This document shows, one piece after another, positions 1 through 7,021 of a stretch of DNA of 64,000 nucleotides. A program made the translations under genes and the position numbers. The notes under the pieces are model-generated. The model searched no databases and was not told where the DNA came from. It saw nothing but the letters and a program-made list of their open reading frames with translations. Source of the stretch: Calothrix sp. PCC 7716 (GTDB lineage: Bacteria > Cyanobacteriota > Cyanobacteriia > Cyanobacteriales > Nostocaceae). The number at the start of each line of letters is the position of its first letter. Positions within the stretch are counted from its first letter, which is position 1. Location: assembly GCF_019977735.1 (NCBI RefSeq), contig NZ_AP025018.1, positions 9,056,580 through 9,120,579 on the forward strand, given 5' to 3'.

Positions 1-1844
1 CTTTCGCATTCAACGATACTCAAAACTACTGGGCTGGTGATTGTATTCAACAACTCAATGAACGTAAACTTATTACTGGATACTCTGATAATACTTTTCG
101 TCCAAATGTAACGGTAACACGTGCAGAGGCAGCTGTCTTAATGCTAAATGCTTTTCCTACGGCGCCAAATAAACGTAGTTTTACAGCATTTCGAGATGTT
201 CCGCAAACCCACTGGGCATATAAAGCAATATCTAGCGCGTTCCAAAAAGGTTTTTTTTCTGGGTATCCAGGAGGTATATTCCAACCTAACCAAGCAATAC
301 CCCGCGCGCAAATTATTGGTGTCATCGCTGGAGCAAAAAATTACAGTGGTGTAGCGAACCCCGTGCAAACACTACGAACATACTTTCAAGATGCAGCAGA
401 AATTCCCAACTATGCTCAAACTTCGGTTGCATCTGCCGCAATTTATAGTATTGTGGTTAACTATCCCAACGTCAAACAGTTAAGACCCAGAACTGGCGCC
501 ACTAGAGGAGAAGTTGCAGCATCAATGTGTCGCGCGCTCAACATCTATACTATTCCCCCGCAATATATCGCTGGGGTCGAAGTACAACCGCAACAAGTAT
601 ATCCATTACCAGGAAAACTCGATACTATACCCACCTTCAACAGCAACAGTCCAGAATTGGTAGAAACCGATGGAATTTTACTATCAACTTTTCCCCCAGA
701 AGGTAAAAAAACACCTGCTGCACATTTAAATTACCCGTTTCAAGGCAGATTTGATATTTTTTCTCATCATATTATTAGAGCAGCAACATCATCTCGAAGC
801 CGTACAGTCTACCAAGGAATAATCGTGTATAATCCTGGTGATAAAGCAGTTACGTTAGAAGTATTAAACGGCGCCAGCTATCTTACTCAACAAGCTCCTT
901 TTATACCGTTACCCGACATTCAAGATAATCCCCAAAATACAGTTTATTCGGGACCAGGAAGCAGAACAATGGGTGAAGTCTTGCGAGGAGTTAGGCAAAA
1001 CGTTTTCCCAGAAACAATAATTATAGAACCTGGTAAAAGTCAAATATTAGCTAACCTACCAATTCCCGTACAAGCTCCTTCTTCCAACGGTCGCACAACA
1101 ATGATGCGATTGAAAAGCGACGGTGTAATTCACGTTGCCAATTTAGCAATGACTTCCAATCGTCCACCAACTTTAAACGAATTACAAAATTTACTCAACA
1201 CAGGTAATTTAGCAGAAAAACGCGACGCCATCCCCACCCCATTAGAACCACCCAGAGAACCAACAGTATTCGGTCGAGTAGCGGGTGTTTCCCAAGGTAC
1301 AAAGTGGGGAGCAGTAATTACTGACAACCCTGGCGCCGCAAAATTAACCATACCAGAATCAGGAAAAGCAATTTCCTATCCATTAGGAACAGTACATTTA
1401 GTCACATTAGCTACTAAACAGATACAGAGCGCTCCTATGTTAGCTCGCTACCCAGATACAGCATATTTTGCCCATAGTAATTACGGTGTAGAATATGATT
1501 TGACTTTGCCTTTACATAATCCAACAAACCAAACTCAAACAGTAAGTGTATTAATTCAAACACCACTTAAAGATGAGGGTGGAAGCGATAGATTATTATT
1601 TTTAAACCCGCAGGTCGAGCAGGTATTTTTTCGCGGTACAGTAAAGGTTAGTTATGAAGATGATTTGGGGAAAGTCCAAAGGTACTTACATTTGGTGCAA
1701 AGAAGAGGACAGCAAGGTAAAGCTTTAGTGACGTTAAAATTAGCAGCAGGCGCCACCAAGAAAGTAGAAGTAGATTTTATTTACCCCCCAGATTCCACAC
1801 CACCCCAAGTTTTAACGGTAAAAACTCAAAATAATTCTATATGA
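1..1844 (+). CDS. SLH-domain / DUF3370 envelope protein, 5' partial
   Basis: The frame is open from base 3, so the gene starts outside the window; the ATG at 141 is internal. The first ~45 residues are a clear SLH repeat (ITGYSDNTFRPN followed by TRAEAA). A second (FRDVPQTHWAYKAI, GYPGGIFQPN) and a weaker third (PRTGATRGEVAASMCRAL, ~100-150) follow. SLH repeats anchor proteins to peptidoglycan-linked polymers in the cyanobacterial envelope. From about residue 210 to the end the sequence matches DUF3370 as I remember it, with the stretch YQGIIVYNPGDKAVTLEVLNG; that domain has no known function. The role is therefore inferred to be an envelope or outer-membrane-linked structural protein. The gene carries several in-frame GGCGCC sites. 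Confidence is high for SLH, good for DUF3370. Confidence 0.85.
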   Translation, partial: FAFNDTQNYWAGDCIQQLNERKLITGYSDNTFRPNVTVTRAEAAVLMLNAFPTAPNKRSFTAFRDVPQTHWAYKAISSAFQKGFFSGYPGGIFQPNQAIPRAQIIGVIAGAKNYSGVANPVQTLRTYFQDAAEIPNYAQTSVASAAIYSIVVNYPNVKQLRPRTGATRGEVAASMCRALNIYTIPPQYIAGVEVQPQQVYPLPGKLDTIPTFNSNSPELVETDGILLSTFPPEGKKTPAAHLNYPFQGRFDIFSHHIIRAATSSRSRTVYQGIIVYNPGDKAVTLEVLNGASYLTQQAPFIPLPDIQDNPQNTVYSGPGSRTMGEVLRGVRQNVFPETIIIEPGKSQILANLPIPVQAPSSNGRTTMMRLKSDGVIHVANLAMTSNRPPTLNELQNLLNTGNLAEKRDAIPTPLEPPREPTVFGRVAGVSQGTKWGAVITDNPGAAKLTIPESGKAISYPLGTVHLVTLATKQIQSAPMLARYPDTAYFAHSNYGVEYDLTLPLHNPTNQTQTVSVLIQTPLKDEGGSDRLLFLNPQVEQVFFRGTVKVSYEDDLGKVQRYLHLVQRRGQQGKALVTLKLAAGATKKVEVDFIYPPDSTPPQVLTVKTQNNSI

Positions 1845-2165
1845 TAAATAATTTAGCGCAGGCGCCGATTCATACTGTAGCATAGGTGTCTCGCCTGTGC
1901 AGTCATGTAATTATGTTTACCACAGAGACACAGAGGACACAGAGAGAGGTGATATGAAAGCACTAGGTTTCATATTTTACTTATTTATAAAGCAGTAATC
2001 CTAAGTTGATTATTAAATTAAACGCTGAGTTACAATATAAGTCTAAGAGGTTGTTTGAAAAGTGCTGTTTTGTGTCATGAGTCGCGAACGTTAACGCAGT
2101 TTTCCCGTTATCCGAAGGATATCCCGAAGGGTAGGGTAGCATCTCAGTATACGTCCCAAAACCTA
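1845..2165. other. intergenic spacer with decayed repeat material
   Basis: There is no convincing gene here. A GGCGCC site sits at 1861. At 2043-2062 lies TAAGAGGTTGTTTGAAAAGT, which matches the terminal inverted repeat of the MITE-like element at 3618-3785, so it looks like a solitary end or breakpoint. The following bases up to the xisI remnant are repeat-like. Confidence 0.5.
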
Positions 2166-2291
2166 CAGCATGATGGTACAGAAGAAGGAATAGCTAATCG
2201 TTTAGTTGAAATGGAAGTACCGAAACAGGATATTATTTTGGCATTTCATGAACCTTATATACGTCAGTTTACTGAGTTTGGCACATCATAA
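2166..2291 (+). pseudogene. xisI 3'-end remnant
   Basis: These 126 bases align without gaps to the last 126 bases of the intact xisI at 5509-5634, with 9 mismatches by my count, most of them at third codon positions. Both copies end at the same TAA and encode the C-terminus HEPYIRQFTEFGTS. The upstream two thirds of xisI and any xisH are missing. An open frame extends upstream to 2055, but it reads through repeat-like DNA and is not XisI-like. This is a broken copy from a past duplication or deletion. Confidence 0.8.
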
Positions 2292-2294
2292 GCG

Positions 2295-3191
2295 TCATCT
2301 CTCCAAACCTGCTTGTAGTAACGCGCGTTCTAACAAATCACCAAGTTCTAAATAGCTTCCCCAGTGTTGTAAATACTCAAAATCTAGCCTTAACGCTTGT
2401 ACTTTTAATACTCCTAACAAGTCTCTCCACTGTCTGTCAGAGACACCCATTCCCATACGATACCATCGCAGCTTTTGTAAAATAATATCCTCTGCGGAGT
2501 ATATATATATTGATGAATCTCCTTCAACAGATAAAGTATACAACTGTCGGCGCCTTAATTTCTCTCTTGAAAACTCATCGTTACCTAAAATAAAAAAGTC
2601 TGCTTTCTCTGTTGTTTCTAGATGTATGGCATTAAACGAAGCTTTCCGCTCAACAGCATCCCTTACTGCATCAATACTTATATAAAACTCTCCTGTTAGG
2701 GTATCAACTAAAGATTCTATTTGCGATGCTTGAACATCGACAACCAAATCTAAATCTAATGTTGCGCGCGGTTCTCCCAACAATGAACTTGCCACTGACC
2801 CACCCACTAAATAAGGTATACCTAGTTCTTCTAAAATTCTCCCTAATTTAACAGCAAGCCAAATTGCATCTTCCATTATTGCCTCAATTGCCTCAACACC
2901 CGTCAAATCCCAATTATCCTGATTACACAATACATCAATCAAGTTATCGCCAAGCTTCCTTCTGATAAACTCGCGTCGAATAGCTTGTGTTGTGGCGCCT
3001 GGTAAATCGTGTAATATACCTATTAAACACAGCTTCCAACACCCCAACGTTGATTTTCTAATTAGCTTTGCTTTTTCATGAGGTAACATTTGCTGCCAAC
3101 GTTCAACTAAGATACGCTCAATCTCAAATGACGTATCTGACGCTTGTGTTGTGTATCCTACTGGGATTTTACTGGGTGAAGCTTGTAGCAT
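2295..3191 (-). CDS. nucleotidyltransferase-fold protein (AbiEii-like)
   Basis: 298 residues. The C-terminal two thirds have a minimal nucleotidyltransferase look: GIPYLVGGSVASSLLGEPR (about residues 125-143) followed by TLDLDLVVDV, supplying the glycine-serine turn and the paired acidic residues of a polymerase-beta-like active site. Then comes AEDIILQKLRWY, typical of AbiEii / MNT-type proteins. The first ~100 residues (VERWQQMLPHEKAKLI) are helical and resemble small antitoxin-like additions seen on such proteins. Families of this fold include toxins of abortive-infection systems, but no paired antitoxin gene is adjacent, so a toxin role is only a possibility. It converges on the xisI remnant, with 3 bases between them. 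Confidence 0.65.
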   Translation of the reverse strand: MLQASPSKIPVGYTTQASDTSFEIERILVERWQQMLPHEKAKLIRKSTLGCWKLCLIGILHDLPGATTQAIRREFIRRKLGDNLIDVLCNQDNWDLTGVEAIEAIMEDAIWLAVKLGRILEELGIPYLVGGSVASSLLGEPRATLDLDLVVDVQASQIESLVDTLTGEFYISIDAVRDAVERKASFNAIHLETTEKADFFILGNDEFSREKLRRRQLYTLSVEGDSSIYIYSAEDIILQKLRWYRMGMGVSDRQWRDLLGVLKVQALRLDFEYLQHWGSYLELGDLLERALLQAGLER

Positions 3192-3287
3192 TTATATTAA
3201 TTTACAGGCGGATGTTCTGCCAACTCATTAACAAATTATAAAGCTCAAACTTCATAAAAATTAGCATTTATAATTAAGATTTATAAA

Positions 3288-3602
3288 CTAACTTGATGTT
3301 GAAGTATGACTGAAGCCTAATTTCTCTAACAATTGCTTATGAGAAAGATTTTTGCTTTTCGAGTGAAGTTTTTCCTTCTTAACTTCTGTTGTAGGAATAT
3401 CAGCAAGAGTTAATACAGGTAGGGTCAAAGCTTGCTTAAAAGCTTCAATATCGCTAGCTAATTCTTCCAGTGTTCTTCCTGTTGGTTCAACTGCATTTTT
3501 TGTACAACTAACAATTGAACCATCTTCAGCATAAATTACTTCTCGAATTACATAATCGCCATTATCTTCATAAAAAACCCGGTAGTTTAAACTTATTTTC
3601 AT
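3288..3602 (-). CDS. small conserved cyanobacterial protein
   Basis: I chose the ATG at 3602 (MKISLNYRVF) rather than the upstream in-frame ATG at 3647, because AAGGA lies about 12 bases before it and the extra 15 residues look non-coding; the longer start would also run into the MITE end at 3618. The product is 104 residues, acidic in the middle (GRTLEELASDIEAFKQAL), with no signal peptide or membrane segment and a lysine-rich tail. I remember similar hypothetical proteins (NYRVFYEDNGDYVIREVIY) in many cyanobacteria but no function. It lies in the same orientation as the nucleotidyltransferase, 96 bases upstream of it. Confidence 0.6.
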   Translation of the reverse strand: MKISLNYRVFYEDNGDYVIREVIYAEDGSIVSCTKNAVEPTGRTLEELASDIEAFKQALTLPVLTLADIPTTEVKKEKLHSKSKNLSHKQLLEKLGFSHTSTSS

Positions 3603-3617
3603 ACGTAATTCTATCCT

Positions 3618-3785
3618 TAGAAGATGTTTGAAAAGTATAAAATTCAACTATAATCTGAAAAAATCCCCCCAACCCCCCCTTAATAAGAGGGGCTAAAAGT
3701 ACTATTTTCCCCCCTTATCAAGGGGGGTCAGGGGGGATTAAACCAAGATAATGGTATTAAGTATAACTTTTCAACCAGCCTCTTA
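3618..3785. mobile_element. MITE-like element with central G/C-run palindrome
   Basis: Imperfect terminal inverted repeats face each other: TAGAAGATGTTTGAAAAGT on the left, and on the right the complement of ACTTTTCAACCAGCCTCTTA. Between them at 3661-3739 is a palindrome with arms AATCCCCCCAACCCCCCCTTA and its near complement. There is no coding capacity, so it would be a non-autonomous element. Related ends occur alone at 2043 and 26221, and related central palindromes at 12186-12492 and 22372-22450. No target duplication was clear. Confidence 0.6.
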
Positions 3786-3971
3786 GACACACGCAGGAGG
3801 GTAAATATTTAAATCTTGCATCACCTCAGCGAGTGATTGCTGTTTTAACTCCTTTTTAGGTTTGAGGGTGATAAACCGAAAGCTCCCGTCATTTATTGAT
3901 TGTAACCAAACTGTTACAACTGGTAAAATACGATTATTAAAAATTTGACTGCTTGCAGACGTTAAGAGGTG
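3783..3971 (-). pseudogene. C-terminal gene fragment of unknown function
   Basis: The minus strand is open for about 60 codons ending at TAA (3785-3783) and reads protein-like, with ILPVVTVWLQSINDGSFRFI then LKPKKELKQQSLAEVMQDL. There is no start codon or ribosome site upstream, where the frame meets a stop. The stop codon lies inside the right end of the MITE-like element. I do not recognise the family. It is most simply the tail of a lost gene. Confidence 0.3.
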
Positions 3972-4018
3972 TTAAAAGATTATCATTAGCTTAAATTTTC
4001 GTTACCATACAGAAACTT

Positions 4019-4810
4019 ATGAATCGTGTAAACTTTTTAACAATCGCTCATACAAACCACACTTTTTGTAGTCCTATTAGTGAAGATAAAGCCGAACTAT
4101 TAGCGCTTTTAGAACCTATACCGTTCTACCCTATTCTAGATGTCGGATGCGGGAAGGGCGAGTTTTTAATCCGATTATGCGCGCGTTACAATGTTTGTGG
4201 AGTTGGTGTAGATACAAATAATACGTTTCTTCAAACCGCGCGCGAGCAGGCACAATTACGTTTACCTTCGGAACAAATTACTTTTATTGAAGCAGCAATA
4301 GTAGACTATCAACCCGAATATTTGTTTAGTGGGGTGCTTTGTATAGGCGCCACACATGCTTATGGTAGTTATCGTGCTACACTTCAAGCTTGTTCTAGAT
4401 TAGTTGTTTCGGGTGGTTTCGTTTTAATTGCAGAAGGTTACTGGAAACGCGAACCATCGTCAGAGTATTTGGATTTTTTAGGCGCCAGTTCATCAATCTA
4501 CACAACTCACGCCAACAATGTGCAACTTGGAGTAGAATTCGGTTTTATCCCGCTTTACAGCACAGTCAGTGATAACTCAGAGTGGGATTATTACGAGGGA
4601 TTATATAATCCTGCTGTTGAGCAATATATTTTCACTCATTCCAATGACCCAGATGCTGCTGCCATGCGGCAAAACATCCTTCAACGATATGAGATGTACC
4701 TACAACAAGGACGCGATACACGCTTGTTTTGGATTTTACTTGTTTATGAAACCATAATCAAGATTCTTAAATTTTCGTTACCATTACTATTAAAGCAAGC
4801 TTTGAGTTAA
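4019..4810 (+). CDS. class I SAM-dependent methyltransferase
   Basis: 263 residues. Motif I is clear at about residues 41-49 (LDVGCGKGEF), followed by the acidic end of strand 2 (GVGVDTNN) and motif-II-like material (SGVLCIGATHAYGSYR). The region VVSGGFVLIAEGYWKREP fits strands 4-5 of the Rossmann fold. The substrate cannot be told; the sequence resembles general small-molecule methyltransferases of the Methyltransf_25/11 type. A 19-base direct repeat lies just before the start (3990-4008) and again near the 3' end (4766-4784), suggesting a past duplication. It is followed by xisH on the same strand after 78 bases. Confidence 0.75.
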   Translation: MNRVNFLTIAHTNHTFCSPISEDKAELLALLEPIPFYPILDVGCGKGEFLIRLCARYNVCGVGVDTNNTFLQTAREQAQLRLPSEQITFIEAAIVDYQPEYLFSGVLCIGATHAYGSYRATLQACSRLVVSGGFVLIAEGYWKREPSSEYLDFLGASSSIYTTHANNVQLGVEFGFIPLYSTVSDNSEWDYYEGLYNPAVEQYIFTHSNDPDAAAMRQNILQRYEMYLQQGRDTRLFWILLVYETIIKILKFSLPLLLKQALS

Positions 4811-4888
4811 AATAAAACGTTAAAGTGCAACGTCCTATATTATCCAGCTTGTTCCTGGCGCCAATTTTGAGCATGAAGTTGAACTCGT

Positions 4889-5299
4889 ATGGCAAAAGAT
4901 AGATTTCATGGTGTGGTTAAAACAGCCTTAGAAAAAGACGGTTGGGAGATTACTGCTGAATGTTATAACATCAATGTAGATGATGTAGATTTTGAGATTG
5001 ATTTAGCAGCAGAGGAACTTTTAGGAGCAGAGCGAGAGGGACGAAAAATAGCAGTAGAAGTTAAAAGCTTTATCAGTACATCGAATGTTTCAGAATTTCA
5101 TACTGCGTTGGGACAATTCTTAAACTATCGAGATGCATTAGATAAGATTGACCCAGAACGTCAGTTGTATTTAGCAGTTCGTTTACCGATTTATGAAACT
5201 TTTTTTCAACGTAAGTTTATTGTATCGGCAATTGCCAAATATCAATTACGATTGGTAATTTATGATGTAGAACAGGAGGTTATTAGTCAATGGCTGTAG
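4889..5299 (+). CDS. xisH: XisH family protein (fdxN element excision controlling factor)
   Basis: 136 residues, full length for the family. The opening MAKDRFHGVVKTALEKDGW and the core AVEVKSFISTSNVSEFHTALGQ are hallmarks of XisH. The E-V-K near residue 59 and the acidic residues before it fit a predicted PD-(D/E)XK nuclease fold. In Anabaena, XisH and XisI are needed with the recombinase XisF for excision of the fdxN element. Many cyanobacteria, however, carry xisH-xisI pairs without that element, as here: no recombinase gene is near. It overlaps xisI by 10 bases, so the two are probably translationally coupled. Confidence 0.9.
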   Translation: MAKDRFHGVVKTALEKDGWEITAECYNINVDDVDFEIDLAAEELLGAEREGRKIAVEVKSFISTSNVSEFHTALGQFLNYRDALDKIDPERQLYLAVRLPIYETFFQRKFIVSAIAKYQLRLVIYDVEQEVISQWL

Positions 5300-5634
5300 A
5301 ACAATATCGGCAGTATATTCAGCATCTTCTTTCCGAACGACAACAACGCTCTTCAATGCAAAAAAGAAACGCCGAAGAGTATGAGATACAAACAGTTTTC
5401 GATGAAAAGCAAGACCATTATCAACTACTTTATGTTGGTTGGCGTGGAAATAGACGTGATTTTGGTTGTGTTTTACACCTTGATATCAAAAATGGTAAAA
5501 TCTGGATTCAGCATGATGGTACTGAAGAAGGAATTGCTAATCGTTTAGTCGAAATGGGAGTGCCTAAGCAGGATATTGTTTTGGCATTTCATGAACCTTA
5601 TATACGGCAGTTTACTGAGTTTGGCACATCATAA
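5290..5634 (+). CDS. xisI: XisI family protein
   Basis: 114 residues, the usual XisI size. It begins MAVEQYRQYIQHLLSERQQR and ends with HEPYIRQFTEFG, the conserved XisI tail. Its ATG lies inside the last codons of xisH, and the pair is almost always found together. XisI has no proven activity; it acts with XisH in control of fdxN element excision in Anabaena. The last 126 bases are duplicated as the remnant at 2166-2291. Confidence 0.9.
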   Translation: MAVEQYRQYIQHLLSERQQRSSMQKRNAEEYEIQTVFDEKQDHYQLLYVGWRGNRRDFGCVLHLDIKNGKIWIQHDGTEEGIANRLVEMGVPKQDIVLAFHEPYIRQFTEFGTS

Positions 5635-5764
5635 ACATCTCCCGGATAATAACTATAGGATTGGGACGAGCATAAGTCACGAGTCTACAAACAGCGCACG
5701 CGGGGATACATTGTGAAGTATCACCCGCAACTGTTATTAATGTAAAATGTTTAAGGGAATAATA

Positions 5765-5877
5765 CTCTATTAATGCTTGACGCTTTCACGGCAATACTTA
5801 CGTATAATTCTCAGGATGACTATAAATAAGTAGTATATAAAGAACATAAGCAGCTAGTCAAGTCGCTATTATAAAAA
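5765..5877. repeat. dispersed direct repeat, copy A
   Basis: This ~110-base segment (from TTAATGCTTGACGCTTTCAC through CAGCTAGTCAAGTCGCTATT) aligns to 11335-11448 at roughly 80-85% by eye. It contains an imperfect hairpin (AGCAGCT/AGTCGCT). The two copies have the same orientation and bracket the siderophore uptake genes. The rest of the gap from 5635 to 6023 shows no gene. Confidence 0.6.
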
Positions 5878-6023
5878 TTTCCAGTTCGTCAAAGGTCTTT
5901 TATGCCTCATAAATTGTTGATTCTATCAAATAAAATAGTGCCGTCTGCAAGTTAGTTTTTCGGTCTTTATTCAGAGAAAACGAGGGAAGATTTGCAGATA
6001 AATAAGCTATATTTGGGCATGTT

Positions 6024-7007
6024 TTAAGGAGTGTTAACGAGGTATTTATAGAGGTCATTAATCACGGCATCCGCAGCAATTAAGTTTGACCCAACCCACG
6101 TTAATGCATCTACAGTGTATACTTGTCCTTTTTGAACAGCTTTGAGAGTTTTCCAAAGCGGCTTTTGTTGTAATTTTTCAAGATTTTTTTTGTCATGCTC
6201 TCTAATAATTAGAATGAATATAATATCACCATCTATTTCTTCTAGGCGTTCCTCCGAAATGCCATAAATTCGATCGCCACGAGGTAAGATAACATCTTGT
6301 GTTTTTGGTCGTTGCAGCCCAATATCATCAAGAATAGAGCCAATAAATGAGCTTTTAACATAACTTATTACTCCATAACCATTGACAACAGAAACAACAG
6401 ATATTTTCTTATCTTTGTATTGATTATTTAAGGTCGCTTTCAATTTTTGAATTCTTTGAAAATAGCGATTCCAGGCTTGTTGATATTCTTCTTCTTTCCC
6501 CAATGCTTCAGCAAGGAATTTAAAGTGTTCTTTCCAAGATGGCGTACCTTGCCACGGGACAAGTACCGTAGGACTAATTTGAGAAAGAAGAGGATAAATC
6601 TTGCGAATAGGAGACTCCCAACCTAGTATTAGATCAGGCTTTAAGAGAGCTATTCTCTCTAGATTTGGCTCATATTGGTTACCTAATTCCTTTATCTCTT
6701 GTGTATAGGCTTTCTTCAAATATACAGGAAAACCATTTAAATCACTGAGAGCGGAAGCACTAGCAATTGGTTGAACACCCAAGACAAGAGCATTACCTAA
6801 AGTGAATTGAGAGATTGTAATGATACGGGTGGGATTATTAGGAACACAGGTTTTGCCTACTACATGCTGTATTAATCGACAGTCTTTCAGCGGTTGCCAC
6901 AAGCTGGTAGCATTGTAGTTAATGTTTCTACTACAAGCAGCAGTAAATATAAACGTTGAGAACGCTAAAAGCAACAGATAACTAAAACGGTGCAAAAATA
7001 CCTTCAT
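6024..7007 (-). CDS. iron-siderophore ABC transporter substrate-binding lipoprotein (FhuD/FecB-like)
   Basis: From the ATG at 7007 the protein has 327 residues: MKVFLHRFSYLLLLAF, then FTAAC, a lipoprotein signal peptide with the acylated cysteine near residue 25. The rest is a type III periplasmic binding protein: PTRIITISQFTLGNALVLGV, then LERIALLKPDLILGWES, and near the end GQVYTVDALTWVGSNLIAADAVINDL. It would deliver ferric siderophore to an ABC importer, whose permease and ATPase genes are not in the window. A start at 7034 is also possible; it overlaps the receptor stop by 13 bases, suggesting coupling. Same strand and order as the AraC regulator and receptor upstream. Confidence 0.85.
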   Translation of the reverse strand: MKVFLHRFSYLLLLAFSTFIFTAACSRNINYNATSLWQPLKDCRLIQHVVGKTCVPNNPTRIITISQFTLGNALVLGVQPIASASALSDLNGFPVYLKKAYTQEIKELGNQYEPNLERIALLKPDLILGWESPIRKIYPLLSQISPTVLVPWQGTPSWKEHFKFLAEALGKEEEYQQAWNRYFQRIQKLKATLNNQYKDKKISVVSVVNGYGVISYVKSSFIGSILDDIGLQRPKTQDVILPRGDRIYGISEERLEEIDGDIIFILIIREHDKKNLEKLQQKPLWKTLKAVQKGQVYTVDALTWVGSNLIAADAVINDLYKYLVNTP

Positions 7008-7021
7008 AGATGCTAACTTTA

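Noticed and set aside
2055-2291. Intact small gene of 78 codons
   Set aside because: Only the last 42 codons match XisI; the front reads through repeat DNA, so it is a remnant.
4889-5634. xisHI as evidence of an fdxN excision element in this window
   Set aside because: No XisF-type recombinase, no fdxN or nif genes are present; isolated xisHI pairs are common in cyanobacteria.
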